Shown: piece by piece, positions 27,333 through 35,564 of the stretch
Position numbering within the stretch: position 1 is the stretch's first letter
Layout of the letters: each line of letters opens with the position of its first letter
Assembly (NCBI GenBank): GCA_002382975.1
Contig: DFTB01000007.1
Location: forward strand, 62,001-126,000
Direction: 5' to 3'
Length of the DNA stretch: 64,000 bases
Source: Fibrobacter sp. UBA4223
Lineage (GTDB): Bacteria; Fibrobacterota; Fibrobacteria; Fibrobacterales; Fibrobacteraceae
Translations under genes and position numbers: made by a program
The notes under the pieces: generated by a model
Seen by the model: the letters and a program-made list of their open reading frames with translations, nothing else
Told to the model about the DNA's origin: nothing
The model's database searches: none

Positions 27333-27351
27333 GAGGTTTCATTGGAGACTC

Positions 27352-28512
27352 TTATAGCGCAATTTTCAAGATGTCTTTGATGGCGGCAGCGTCTAGCGGC
27401 ACGTAGTGACCGACCTTGCCGTTGCGTGTGGCGCGGGCGGACATGGCGTCAAAATCCCTGTCGTCGATTTTCAGTTCTGCAAGGGTTGTGGCCAGGTGCA
27501 GTTTCTTGAAGAACGCCGCCAGTTTTTCGGACAGGATGTAGGCCCGTTCTGTTTCGCTGTAGTTGAAGGTATCCACACCGAACACCCGGCTTGCGAGGAG
27601 CGCGAGCCTCCAGGGCTTTTTCTCGGCCATGTACTTGGTCCAAGCGACGGTCACCACCGCCATGCCTTCGCCGTGGGTGATGTTGTACTGGGCCGAAAGT
27701 TCGTGCTCGATCCGGTGCGAGCCCCAGTCGGCGCGTCGCCCGGCATCCAGGAAGCCTCCGTGGGCCACACTGGCGAGCCACTGGATTTCTCCGCGGGCGT
27801 TGACGTCTTGCTGGTTGGCGATGAGCTTGTCCGCGTTCACGAGCAGGGCACGGATGGCACCTTCAATCAGGTAGTCCGTGGTGTCGGAAAATTTCTCGTC
27901 GGAGAAATAGCGCTCCAACAGGTGCGAAAGCACGTCCGCGATGCCCACGAAGGTCTGGTACGCCGGCAGGCCCACCGTGTATTTCGGATTCATGATGGCG
28001 AACTTCGGGATGATGCGGTCGTCTTCGAAGCCAAGCTTCCACTGCCCGCTAGAAAGGATGGCCGCGTTGGATGTTTCGGAACCGCTGGATGCCGTAGTGG
28101 CGATGACGCCTATTGGTAATACCTTTTCGGGTGAAATTCCCTTCTCGAAGAAATCCCACACGTCCCCTTCGTAAGGTATTCCGAGCGCCACCGCCTTTGC
28201 GGTATCTATGGAACTTCCTCCTCCGACAGCAAGCACAAAGTCCACCTGGTTTTGTTTGCCCTGCTTCACCAGCTCGCGAACAAGGTCGATGGACGGGTTC
28301 GGCACCACGTTCCCGTTTTCCGAAAAACGGATTCCCAGTTCCGCAACGGCGTCCTTGATGACATCGTAAATGCCGAGGGTCTTGATAAAGTCGCCGCTGT
28401 AAACGAGCTGGAGCGACTTTACGCCGTGTGCGGCCAAAAGCGATTTCAGTTTCTGTTCGCTGTGTTCGCCGAAAATGATTTTTGCAGGGTTGTAGTATTC
28501 AAAATCAATCAT
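27352..28512 (-). CDS. Iron-containing alcohol dehydrogenase (BDH/YqhD-like)
   Basis: NAD(P)H-dependent reduction of an aldehyde or ketone in the cytoplasm. The start is ATG 28512, after CGGAG, not the in-frame ATG at 28539. The 386-residue protein has MIDFEYYNPAKIIFGE, the dinucleotide loop AVGGGSSIDTAKAVALG, TTASSGSETSNAAIL, the metal ligands within VGIADVLSHLLERYF and HGEGMAVV, and RADWGSHRIEHELSAQYNITHG. It resembles butanol dehydrogenase/YqhD proteins. The leader carries the TTGTACGGAG motif (28519-28528) found in the sulfur operons. Confidence 0.85.
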   Translation of the reverse strand: MIDFEYYNPAKIIFGEHSEQKLKSLLAAHGVKSLQLVYSGDFIKTLGIYDVIKDAVAELGIRFSENGNVVPNPSIDLVRELVKQGKQNQVDFVLAVGGGSSIDTAKAVALGIPYEGDVWDFFEKGISPEKVLPIGVIATTASSGSETSNAAILSSGQWKLGFEDDRIIPKFAIMNPKYTVGLPAYQTFVGIADVLSHLLERYFSDEKFSDTTDYLIEGAIRALLVNADKLIANQQDVNARGEIQWLASVAHGGFLDAGRRADWGSHRIEHELSAQYNITHGEGMAVVTVAWTKYMAEKKPWRLALLASRVFGVDTFNYSETERAYILSEKLAAFFKKLHLATTLAELKIDDRDFDAMSARATRNGKVGHYVPLDAAAIKDILKIAL

Positions 28513-28533
28513 TGTATTCTCCGTACAAAAAAG

Positions 28534-28640
28534 TGTCATCCTGAGCGGAGCGTAAGCGAAGTCGAAGGATCCAAATCAGCGGGTTTTTCCTAATGGTGGA
28601 AATACCGCTGGACTGGATGCTTTCTGGCCTACGCCCGTCA
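28534..28640. repeat. REP-like dispersed intergenic repeat
   Basis: Begins GTCATCCTGAGCGGAGCG and contains AGTCGAAGGATCC and GTCAGCATGACG, the pattern of short repetitive elements that start and end in GTCAT/ATGAC. Comparable elements lie at 36301, 38523, 44508, 54808, 58396 and 61066. It fills the gap between metY and the dehydrogenase. Confidence 0.6.
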
Positions 28641-28684
28641 GCATGACGTTACTTAAAACTGACCTCTCATAACTCACGACTCGT

Positions 28685-29968
28685 TTAGATTGCCGCGAAG
28701 CCGTTTTCCAGGTCGGCGATGATGTCTTCGTAGTGTTCCGTACCGATAGACACGCGGATGGTTGCCGGAGTGATTTCGGCTGCGGCAAGTTCTTCCGGAG
28801 TGAGTTCCGAGTGCGTGGTGGTGTAGGGGTGAATCACGAGGCTCTTCACGTCGGCAACGTTTGCAAGCAGGCTGAAGATCTTCAGGCTGTCGATGAACTT
28901 GAAGGCTTCGGCCTGGCCGCCCTTGATGTCGAATGTGAAAATGGACCCGCCTCCGTTGGGGAAATACTTCTGGTAAAGTTCGTGGTCCGGATGGTTCGGC
29001 AGGCTCGGGTGGCTCACGCGGGTAACCTTCGGGTGCTTCACCAGGTACTCGATGACCTTCTTGGTGTTTTCTACATGGCGGTCCAGGCGGAGCGAAAGGG
29101 TTTCTACACCCTGCAGCAGCAGGAACGCGTTGAACGGAGAAATGGCAGCGCCTTCGTCGCGCAAGAGAATCGTGCGGATGTAGATGGCGTATGCCGCAGC
29201 GCCGGTGGCAACGAAAGGAATGCCGTAGCTCGGGTTCTTTTCGGTAAACTGCGGGAATTTGCCACTGGCCGCCCAGTCGAACTTGCCACTATCTACGATG
29301 ATGCCGCCGAGGGTCGTTCCATGGCCGCCGATAAACTTGGTGGCAGAATGCACCACCACGTCGGCACCGTGTTCGATGGGGCGAATCAGGTAGGGGGTTC
29401 CGAAGGTGTTGTCGATGACCAGCGGAATCTTGTTCTTGTGGGCAATCTGGGCGATTGCATCGATATCTGGAATGTCGGAATGAGGGTTACCGAGAGTTTC
29501 GATAAAGATGAGCTTTGTGTTACTCTTGACAGCGGCTTCCACGCTCTTGAGGTCATGAGTGTCAACGAAGGTCGATTCGATACCAAAATCGCGGAGCGTG
29601 TGCTGCAGCAGGTTGAAAGTTCCGCCGTAAACCGTGCGCTGGGCCACCACATGGTCTCCCTTGCGGGCAAGAGCCGTGATGGCGTAAGTGATGGCTGCAG
29701 CACCAGAAGCTACAGCCAGAGCGGCAACGCCACCTTCGAGCGCGGCAACACGTTCTTCGAGTACGCCCTGGGTGCTGTTGGTGATGCGTCCATAGACGTT
29801 ACCTGCATCCTTCAGGGCAAAACGGTCAGCGGCATGCTGTGCGTTATGGAACACGTAAGAAGTGGTCTGGTAAATAGGCACCGCGCGGGAATCGGTTGTG
29901 GGGTCTGCGTGTTCCTGGCCAACGTGGAGCTGAAGAGTTTCAAAATGGAGCTTGTTCTGTGTTGTCAT
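28685..29968 (-). CDS. metY: O-acetylhomoserine sulfhydrylase (MetY)
   Basis: PLP enzyme that makes homocysteine from O-acetylhomoserine and sulfide. The 427-residue length and the extended insertion between the PLP lysine and the C-terminal domain ([29 protein letters not shown]) are typical of MetY rather than MetB/MetC. Motifs: [47 protein letters not shown], the PLP lysine in [18 protein letters not shown], and [16 protein letters not shown] second, divergent MetY-like gene lies at 38554-39780. AAAAGGAA precedes the ATG, below a structured leader. Confidence 0.9.
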   Translation of the reverse strand: MTTQNKLHFETLQLHVGQEHADPTTDSRAVPIYQTTSYVFHNAQHAADRFALKDAGNVYGRITNSTQGVLEERVAALEGGVAALAVASGAAAITYAITALARKGDHVVAQRTVYGGTFNLLQHTLRDFGIESTFVDTHDLKSVEAAVKSNTKLIFIETLGNPHSDIPDIDAIAQIAHKNKIPLVIDNTFGTPYLIRPIEHGADVVVHSATKFIGGHGTTLGGIIVDSGKFDWAASGKFPQFTEKNPSYGIPFVATGAAAYAIYIRTILLRDEGAAISPFNAFLLLQGVETLSLRLDRHVENTKKVIEYLVKHPKVTRVSHPSLPNHPDHELYQKYFPNGGGSIFTFDIKGGQAEAFKFIDSLKIFSLLANVADVKSLVIHPYTTTHSELTPEELAAAEITPATIRVSIGTEHYEDIIADLENGFAAI

Positions 29969-29985
29969 GGTAAAAATTCCTTTTA

Positions 29986-30151
29986 GGTTGCAGCGGGCAA
30001 CCGGGTCCCATGAGGACCCTTCGCTCGCTAAATTTTTGTTTTTGAAATATCCTTGGGCTTGATTTTTCTAACCTGCAAAGCCTCAAGGACAAAAGGCTTC
30101 CGGCTAGTTCGTTTTCAGAATGCCTCTCGGCATTCGACATTCAGTACTCAT
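29986..30151 (-). promoter_or_regulatory. Structured leader of metY with short ORF and four hairpins
   Basis: On the minus strand the leader holds a 15-codon ORF with a good AAGGAG site (30104-30151, MSTECRMPRGILKTN), containing one Cys and one further Met. Hairpins: GAATGCC/GGCATTC (30118-30135), AAGCCT/AGGCTT (30078-30099), GGGTCC/GGACCC (30003-30019) and GGTTGC/GCAACC (29986-30002); the last two abut each other just before the ribosome site. There is no T-run, so control of translation is more likely than termination. I could not match it to a known riboswitch class. Confidence 0.45.
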
Positions 30152-30195
30152 AGGCGCTCCTTCGAATGCTTTGGGAATCACAAACCATTTTGTTA

Positions 30196-30286
30196 TCCCT
30201 ATCAATCTTGTAGGAAATAAAATAGAATAAGAATTTCCCTTCGTCAAGGCATAAATGCATACTATTTAATTATGGTTGGCGATAGT
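30196..30286 (-). promoter_or_regulatory. metY promoter with start-site operator and upstream activator-like site
   Basis: The -35 is TTGACG (30242-30247) and the -10 TATTTT (30219-30224), spacing 17. A partial palindrome TCCTA-N9/10-TAGGGA (30196-30215) covers the start site. Upstream is ACTAT-N16-ATAGT (30261-30286). Both flanking motifs recur at the 35.3-kb promoter, the activator-like site with the same internal spacing. Confidence 0.7.
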
Positions 30287-30362
30287 TTTTAATTATGGCT
30301 AATGCGTACAAAGGGAGATAAATATTTCTTCCATTGGATCTTCTTTTGCTACATTTCTTTGC

Positions 30363-30749
30363 ATGAAATCTATTGAAGTCGTAGCCGGCATCATCATGGA
30401 CGGCGAAAAAGTTTTCGCCACGCAGCGGGGCTATGGCGACTATAAGGACTTCTGGGAATTCCCGGGCGGTAAAATGGAGCCTGGAGAAACCCCGCAGCAG
30501 GCCCTTGCCCGGGAGCTGAAAGAAGAACTCGCCATCGATGTAAACGTGGGCGAATTCCTGTGCACGGTGGAGCACGACTACCCGACCTTTCACCTGACCA
30601 TGCACTGCTTTTACTGCACTATCGCGGGCGGAAAGGCTCCAAAGCTTTTGGAACACGAGGCGGCCAGGTGGCTTGCTCCCGCGGAATTGCGCGTTGTGAA
30701 CTGGCTCCCCGCCGACGTGAAGGTGGTTGAGGCGCTGGAAAAGGCGTAA
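30363..30749 (+). CDS. Nudix hydrolase, MutT-like (8-oxo-dGTP diphosphatase type)
   Basis: A 128-residue protein that is essentially a single Nudix domain. The Nudix box GGKMEPGETPQQALARELKEELAID fits the GX5EX7REUXEEXGU pattern except that Ala takes the glycine position. VAGIIMDGEKVFATQRGYGDYKDFWEFPGG before it is typical of MutT-type oxidised-nucleotide sanitisers, and ARWLAPAEL near the end is the usual substrate-side motif. It is divergent from metY and shares the intergenic region. Confidence 0.85.
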   Translation: MKSIEVVAGIIMDGEKVFATQRGYGDYKDFWEFPGGKMEPGETPQQALARELKEELAIDVNVGEFLCTVEHDYPTFHLTMHCFYCTIAGGKAPKLLEHEAARWLAPAELRVVNWLPADVKVVEALEKA

Positions 30750-30863
30750 ATTTGAAAATTACGGCCCTGCCATTGACAAAACGTCCATAGAAAATATCCC
30801 GAAACTATGGAAAATCCCCCTAAAAGGGGGTATTTTTTTTGCCGGTGATTAAGGATTGTGGGT

Positions 30864-32909
30864 ATGAAACATAAGCTTCTTACTGCTGTTTTGGTATTGG
30901 CCGCCATTTCTGAAGCGGCTGTAAACTTAAACGTCAGCTTGGGTGATAGCATCAAGCCGGTGACCCATGTGGCCACGGGTTCGCTCTACGGCCTGACTGA
31001 AGATCTTCCGAGCAACATTGAAAGGGACGTGGCTCCCCTCAAGCCTAACGTGTTCCTCGCTCCAGCCCGTAGCGGAAACGGGCGCCAGCAGCGTATCGGT
31101 GGCGCGTTCCTGGTGGCCCCCCGTGTTGAGAGCATCGGCGCGAAAATCCAGATTCGCTTGGCCGACGTATTGCCGGGCTGGCCTTATGGCTTCAAGAGTA
31201 TGGACCACTGGAAACAGGAAGTGACGTCTGTAATCAACGACAAGCTCGCCTCGAACAACAAGAATTTTGACGGTTACGAAATATGGAACGAACCGGACGG
31301 TACCTGGAATAACGAAAACGGAGACTTCAATTCGGTGCTCTGGAAGCAGACCTACCAGCTAATCCGTGAAAAGGACCCGACGGCAAAGATTATCGGACCC
31401 TCGTACTCGTACTACAACTCCTCGCGCATGGAGGCGTTCGTGAAGTACTGCTCCCAGAACAACTGCATGCCCGACGTAATCAGCTGGCACCAGTGGGGGA
31501 GCGGCAGCTTTGTGGAAGTCGTGGAAAACTACCGCTATCTTGAAAAGAAATACGGTGTTTCTCCGCGCCCCCTCAGCATCAACGAGTATTCCTCTACGGA
31601 ACACACCGAAGAGGGCTGCCCTGGCCTTTCGATTCCCTTTATTGCCAAATTCGAGCGCCATGGTGTTGAAAGTGCCATGATTTCGTGGTGGTTCGTGCCG
31701 CTTCCGGGCCGCCTCGGGAGCTTGCTCACCGAGAATAACGAACGTGGCGGTGGATGGTGGCTGTACAAGTGGTACGGTGACATGAGCGGCTACATGGCAA
31801 AGGTTACACCCCCCAACGATAGGAGCGACGGCGTGGACGGCTTTGCAGCCCTTGACAAGAAGAAGGGCTTTGCAAGCATCGTGCTGGGCGGCAACACCCT
31901 GGGCGATATCAATGTGAACATTTCGGGCATCCCCGCTGCTTTTGGAAACAAGGTGAATGTGGCGGTGGAATACGTGGTGTGGGAAAACAAGGACAAGGCG
32001 GTTCCTTCGACCACGCCGGTATCCAGCAAGGAATACGATGTGAGCGAAGGCAAGATTACGGTACCGGTGAATATTGCCAACACCAAGTACGGTTATCGCG
32101 TGTACGTGACAGCCATTGTCCCCCAGGGCCCATACAACGGAGTGGCTACGGCAATTCCGGGAAGGCTTGAGACGGAGAACTACGATGTGGGCGGCCCTGA
32201 CAAGGCTTATATGGACAAGGACGACGAGAACAAGGGAAAGACCTACCGCGAAGATGCCGTTGATGTGGTGAAGGGTGGTACAGGCTACGCTATCGGCTAC
32301 ACCCAAGAAGGCGAATGGCTGGAATACACAGTGAAGGTGGACGAATCCGGCGAGTACAGCGTGTTTGCCAGCTATGCGACCTCTTCTGAAAATGCTGGGT
32401 TCAACTTGTACGTGGATGACGAAATGGTGCTAGAAAATATTGTATTCCCGCAGGGTAGCGACTGGGAAACCTACGCCACGTTTGATGCGGGAAAGGTGAA
32501 ACTGCTTGCAGGGGAACATGTGCTCAAGTTGGAAATTGTAGGCAACTACGTGAACATTGACTGGCTTGATTTCAGTGCAGTCAATTCAGCGAAGGGTGAT
32601 TTGACAACGGTAAAAGACTCTACAGCGGTGAAAGATTCAACGGTGACGAAGGCTCCCGATACGAAGGATCGTACGCCTGACAAGGAACCGGCTTCTTTAG
32701 GCAAGATCCGCTATAATGTGGATTTCTCAATGCCGCAGACCTACATGATATATGGAATTGACGGACGCTTTGTGGCAAAGTTTGCGTCTGTGGGCGTAGA
32801 AGAACTGCAGGCAAAAACTGCAGCGGCGGTCAAGCGCTCCGGCATGTATCTGGTGAAATCCAGAACAGGCGGAAAGGTTTACCGCATTAAGGTTTCGCAA
32901 CCGGACTAA
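30864..32909 (+). CDS. Exported glycoside hydrolase (clan GH-A, GH39-like) with CBM6 and basic C-terminal domain
   Basis: The start is ATG 30864 (MKHKLLTAVLVLAAISEA) after AAGG; the frame opens at a GTG two codons earlier. 681 residues. The catalytic half shows the acid/base in GYEIWNEPDGTWNN and a nucleophile Glu in LSINEYSSTE, the GH-A arrangement seen in GH39. A CBM6 module follows (RLETENYDVGG ... GTGYAIGYTQEGEWLEYTVKV ... VNIDWLDFS), then a Thr/Lys/Asp linker and a roughly 70-residue basic tail (YMIYGIDGRFVAKFAS ... GKVYRIKVSQPD) of the kind found on Fibrobacter plant-cell-wall enzymes. Xylan or related hemicellulose is a likely target. Confidence 0.8.
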   Translation: MKHKLLTAVLVLAAISEAAVNLNVSLGDSIKPVTHVATGSLYGLTEDLPSNIERDVAPLKPNVFLAPARSGNGRQQRIGGAFLVAPRVESIGAKIQIRLADVLPGWPYGFKSMDHWKQEVTSVINDKLASNNKNFDGYEIWNEPDGTWNNENGDFNSVLWKQTYQLIREKDPTAKIIGPSYSYYNSSRMEAFVKYCSQNNCMPDVISWHQWGSGSFVEVVENYRYLEKKYGVSPRPLSINEYSSTEHTEEGCPGLSIPFIAKFERHGVESAMISWWFVPLPGRLGSLLTENNERGGGWWLYKWYGDMSGYMAKVTPPNDRSDGVDGFAALDKKKGFASIVLGGNTLGDINVNISGIPAAFGNKVNVAVEYVVWENKDKAVPSTTPVSSKEYDVSEGKITVPVNIANTKYGYRVYVTAIVPQGPYNGVATAIPGRLETENYDVGGPDKAYMDKDDENKGKTYREDAVDVVKGGTGYAIGYTQEGEWLEYTVKVDESGEYSVFASYATSSENAGFNLYVDDEMVLENIVFPQGSDWETYATFDAGKVKLLAGEHVLKLEIVGNYVNIDWLDFSAVNSAKGDLTTVKDSTAVKDSTVTKAPDTKDRTPDKEPASLGKIRYNVDFSMPQTYMIYGIDGRFVAKFASVGVEELQAKTAAAVKRSGMYLVKSRTGGKVYRIKVSQPD

Positions 32910-32940
32910 TCAAAAAAAATTATTCGTCCTCTCCCAGAAA

Positions 32941-32969
32941 AAAACCGCCGGCGTCCTGCTGGCGGTTTT
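32941..32969. terminator. Bidirectional Rho-independent terminator
   Basis: Stem AAAACCGCC/GGCGGTTTT around an 11-base loop, with A/T runs on both sides. It serves the convergent hydrolase and CysK-family genes. Confidence 0.85.
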
Positions 32970-32995
32970 CTAGTTCTAGAAATTGTTGACGAAAT

Positions 32996-33913
32996 TTATG
33001 GGGTTTCGTACAATCCCTTGCTAAAGTAACGGTCGCCGCGGTCGGGGGCTACGAACACGATGTTTCCGCGGGCACCCGAGGCGATGAGTTTCTTGGCTGC
33101 GGTGAACGCTGCACCCGAAGAGGAGCCTGCGAAGATTCCTTCTTTCTTGGCGAGTTCGCGAGCGCCGCCAAAGGCGTCGTCATCGTTGATTTTGATGACT
33201 TGATCCACCAGCGACATGTCCATGGTATCGGCGATAAAGTCGTTGCCGATTCCTTCGATGTTGTAGTCGCCATGAACGCCCCCGCCCATGGTAGAGCCGA
33301 TGGGGTCTGCGAGCACTCCCTTGATGTTGGGGTTCTTTTCCTTGAGCGCCTTGAGGATTCCGCTAAAGGTGCCGCCACTGCCTGCGCCTGCCACCACGTA
33401 GTCGATTTGTCCGTCCAAATCTTCGTAGATTTCGGGGCCGGTGGTTTCGTAATGGGCCAGCGGGTTTGCCATGTTGCGGAACTGCCTGAGCGAAACAGAG
33501 CCCGGAATTTGCGTCAGGAGTTCTTCGGCCTTCTTTTCGGCACCGAGCATGCCCTCTTCGCGGGGGGTGTTGATGAGTTCTGCACCGAGGGCGCGCATAA
33601 GCGTCTGCTTTTCTTGGGAGAACTTGGTGGGCACCACGAATATCACGCGGATGCCGCGGTTGAGTGCCGCGAAGGCGATGCCGAGGCCGGTGTTGCCTGC
33701 GGTGGCTTCCACAATGGTTCCACCCGGTTTCAGGAGCCCCTTTTCAATCGCGTCGTTCACCATATAAAGGCCGGTGCGGTCCTTCACGCTGCCCGAGGGG
33801 TTCCAAAGTTCCAGTTTCGCAAACAGGTTTACGCCTTCGGGGAGTCCGACATGGTTAAGCTTTACAAGCGGAGTCTTCCCGATTAAAGATTGCATTGATT
33901 CGTAGTAATGCAT
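32996..33913 (-). CDS. CysK/CBS-family PLP enzyme (MccA-like cystathionine beta-synthase or cysteine synthase)
   Basis: A 305-residue fold-type II PLP enzyme. Motifs: LIGKTPLVKLN, the PLP lysine in NPSGSVKDRTG, the substrate loop EATAGNTGLGIAFAAL, the phosphate loop GAGSGGTFSGILKAL, and FAGSSSGAAFTAA. Family members make cysteine from O-acetylserine, or cystathionine from homocysteine and (O-acetyl)serine. It lies 2 bp downstream of a cystathionine-lyase-type gene, the MccA-MccB pairing known from Bacillus, which favours the reverse transsulfuration role. The operon is headed by a cysteine-rich leader peptide. Confidence 0.82.
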   Translation of the reverse strand: MHYYESMQSLIGKTPLVKLNHVGLPEGVNLFAKLELWNPSGSVKDRTGLYMVNDAIEKGLLKPGGTIVEATAGNTGLGIAFAALNRGIRVIFVVPTKFSQEKQTLMRALGAELINTPREEGMLGAEKKAEELLTQIPGSVSLRQFRNMANPLAHYETTGPEIYEDLDGQIDYVVAGAGSGGTFSGILKALKEKNPNIKGVLADPIGSTMGGGVHGDYNIEGIGNDFIADTMDMSLVDQVIKINDDDAFGGARELAKKEGIFAGSSSGAAFTAAKKLIASGARGNIVFVAPDRGDRYFSKGLYETP

Positions 33914-33915
33914 GG

Positions 33916-35097
33916 TTACACTCCTTTCGCCGAATCGGACGGTGCGGCCGCCGCATTGATTGCCGCGACCAGGTCCACAATGATGTCATCCACTTTTTCG
34001 ATACCTACAGACAAACGAATGAGTCCGTCGGTAATGCCCACCTTTTCGCGAATTTCCTTCGGAATAGAGGCGTGGGTCATCGTAGCCGGATGGCATACGA
34101 GGCTTTCGACGCCGCCCAGACTTTCAGCGAGAGAAATTAGCTGCAGGGCCTTGAAGAATTTCTTGATGTCGTAGTTTTCGTAAAGTTCGAACGAAATCAT
34201 GGCGCCGCCGTTCTTGGCCTGCTTCTTGTTGATTTCGTAGCCCTGAGCGTTCGGGAGCCCCGGATAGTACACGTGCTTTACGGCTTCATGCTGTTCCAAA
34301 TAGCGGGCGATGCGTTCCGCGTTTTCGGTATGGCGATCCAGACGCACGCCAAGGGTCTTGATGCCGCGAATCAAGAGGAAGGAATCGAAGGGGCCGAGCA
34401 CGGCGCCCACGGCATTCTGATTGAACGCAAGCTTTTCTGCAATCTCTTTGTTGTTCGTTACGGCGAGGCCTGCCACCACGTCGCTATGGCCGCCCAGGTA
34501 CTTGGTCGCGGAATGCACCACGATGTCGGCGCCAAGTTCCAGCGGGCGCTGTAAATAAGGTGTCATGAAGGTGTTGTCGACAATGGTCAGAATTCCATGC
34601 TTCTTCGCAATCGCGGCTACCCCTGCCAAGTCCGTCACGGTCAGGAGCGGATTCGCCGGGCTTTCGATAAAGAAGGCCTTCACGTCGGGCGTCACCCTGG
34701 TATCGAGCGCCGCCAAGTCGGTAGTATCTTCGATAGAATAGGTAATGCCGAGGTTCTTGAAAACTTTGTCTAAAACGCGAAAGGTTCCGCCATATACATT
34801 GCTCGAAATAATGATGCGGTCGCCCTGCCTGAAAAGTGAAAGCACCGTAGAAGTTGCAGCCATGCCGCTACCAAAAGCAAAGCCTGCGACACCGCCTTCG
34901 AGGTCGGCAATCAATGCTTCGAGTGCTGCGCGCGTGGGGTTACCCGTGCGGGAGTATTCCCAGCCGGTATTTTCGCCGAGACCCGCCTGCTTGTAGGTGG
35001 AAGTCTGGTAGATGGGCACGTTGACAGCACCTGTTACGCTATCGCCATCGATGCCGCCGTGAATGAGTTTCGTTTCGATATACTTGGAAGTTGACAT
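33916..35097 (-). CDS. Cystathionine gamma-lyase/synthase (MccB/MetB family)
   Basis: A 393-residue Cys/Met-metabolism PLP enzyme. Motifs: IHGGIDGDSVTGAVNVPIYQTSTYKQ, YSRTGNPTRAALEALIADLEGG, GSGMAATSTVL, the PLP lysine in VVHSATKYLGGHSDVVAGL, and RGIKTLGVRLDRHTENA. It is shorter than MetY and lacks the MetY insertion, so gamma-lyase or gamma-synthase activity is expected. Pairing with the CysK/CBS gene and a Cys-codon-rich leader argues for cystathionine cleavage to cysteine. AAAGGAA lies before the ATG. Confidence 0.85.
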   Translation of the reverse strand: MSTSKYIETKLIHGGIDGDSVTGAVNVPIYQTSTYKQAGLGENTGWEYSRTGNPTRAALEALIADLEGGVAGFAFGSGMAATSTVLSLFRQGDRIIISSNVYGGTFRVLDKVFKNLGITYSIEDTTDLAALDTRVTPDVKAFFIESPANPLLTVTDLAGVAAIAKKHGILTIVDNTFMTPYLQRPLELGADIVVHSATKYLGGHSDVVAGLAVTNNKEIAEKLAFNQNAVGAVLGPFDSFLLIRGIKTLGVRLDRHTENAERIARYLEQHEAVKHVYYPGLPNAQGYEINKKQAKNGGAMISFELYENYDIKKFFKALQLISLAESLGGVESLVCHPATMTHASIPKEIREKVGITDGLIRLSVGIEKVDDIIVDLVAAINAAAAPSDSAKGV

Positions 35098-35152
35098 TTT
35101 GAAATTCCTTTAGCGCTTGTGTTGCCGCGCCGCGCATTGATGAAAGTTTGAA

Positions 35153-35190
35153 TAAAAAAATCCCGCTCAGGAATTGTATCTGAGCGGGAT
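35153..35190 (-). terminator. Attenuator terminator ahead of the cystathionine lyase operon
   Basis: A perfect 11-bp stem ATCCCGCTCAG/CTGAGCGGGAT with a 9-base loop and TTTTTTTA tail lies between the promoter and the structural gene. The upstream segment at 35234-35242 (TTGAGCGGG on the minus strand) can pair with the 5' arm over nine bases and so prevent the terminator from forming. Confidence 0.88.
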
Positions 35191-35238
35191 CGTGTTTAGA
35201 GTCTTGTTAAACCAATAGCCTAAAAACTAGTCGCCCGC

Positions 35239-35298
35239 TCAACATCGACACACGCAACACACGTTGCAGAATTTCTTTGAAAAGGCAGGTGAATTCAT
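35239..35298 (-). CDS. Cysteine-rich leader peptide
   Basis: A 19-codon ORF reading MNSPAFSKKFCNVCCVCRC: six of the last nine residues are cysteine. It begins about 30 bases after the promoter -10 and its TGA stop lies inside the TTGAGCGGG segment that can act as antiterminator. A ribosome stalled at the Cys codons would leave this segment free, and one that reaches the stop would cover it. This is the layout of classical amino-acid attenuation, here sensing Cys-tRNA. The ribosome site is weak (AGGA 13 bases upstream). Confidence 0.85.
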   Translation of the reverse strand: MNSPAFSKKFCNVCCVCRC

Positions 35299-35310
35299 CG
35301 TGATTTTATT

Positions 35311-35409
35311 TCCTATAATCTTTGTAGGGATAATATAGGCAAAAAGTTTCTTGCTGTCAACCAAATTCGGGCTATTCGGTTATACTATTTTTCTTTGGCT
35401 AGTAATAGT
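35311..35409 (-). promoter_or_regulatory. Promoter of the cystathionine lyase operon with two shared regulatory sites
   Basis: The -35 is TTGACA (35355-35360) and the -10 TATATT (35332-35337), spacing 17. The operator-like TCCTA-N9/10-TAGGGA palindrome (35311-35330) overlaps the start site. ACTAT-N16-ATAGT (35384-35409) lies upstream. The metY promoter at 30.2 kb has the same three elements; the upstream site is about 10 bp, one helical turn, closer there. Confidence 0.75.
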
Positions 35410-35415
35410 TTTTTG

Positions 35416-35496
35416 CTATAACGCGACTAAATGACTAAATGATATTGCACTGTTTCCAAAAAAATTTCTAAGTGTAGCCGAGATGTAAATTTTCAC
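35416..35496 (-). pseudogene. Remnant of a ThiS/MoaD-like sulfur-carrier gene
   Basis: A GTG start behind GGAGG and the TTGTACGGAG motif gives 26 codons beginning VKIYISATLRNFFG, which is the typical first strand and turn of MoaD/ThiS/CysO-type carriers (compare xATLRxxxG). The frame then leaves the family and stops; the Gly-Gly end is missing. It has a full sulfur-type promoter (35565-35634) in front, so it looks like the truncated head of a former operon. Confidence 0.55.
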
Positions 35497-35564
35497 TTTT
35501 TCCTCCGTACAAAAAAAAAGTGGAACTTTGTACAAAATAACCACTGAGGCTATTTCTGCTGCGA

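Noticed and set aside
29986..30151. SAM riboswitch before metY
   Set aside because: I compared it with the SAM-I, SAM-II and SAH consensus features that I remember and none fits; kept only as a structured leader.
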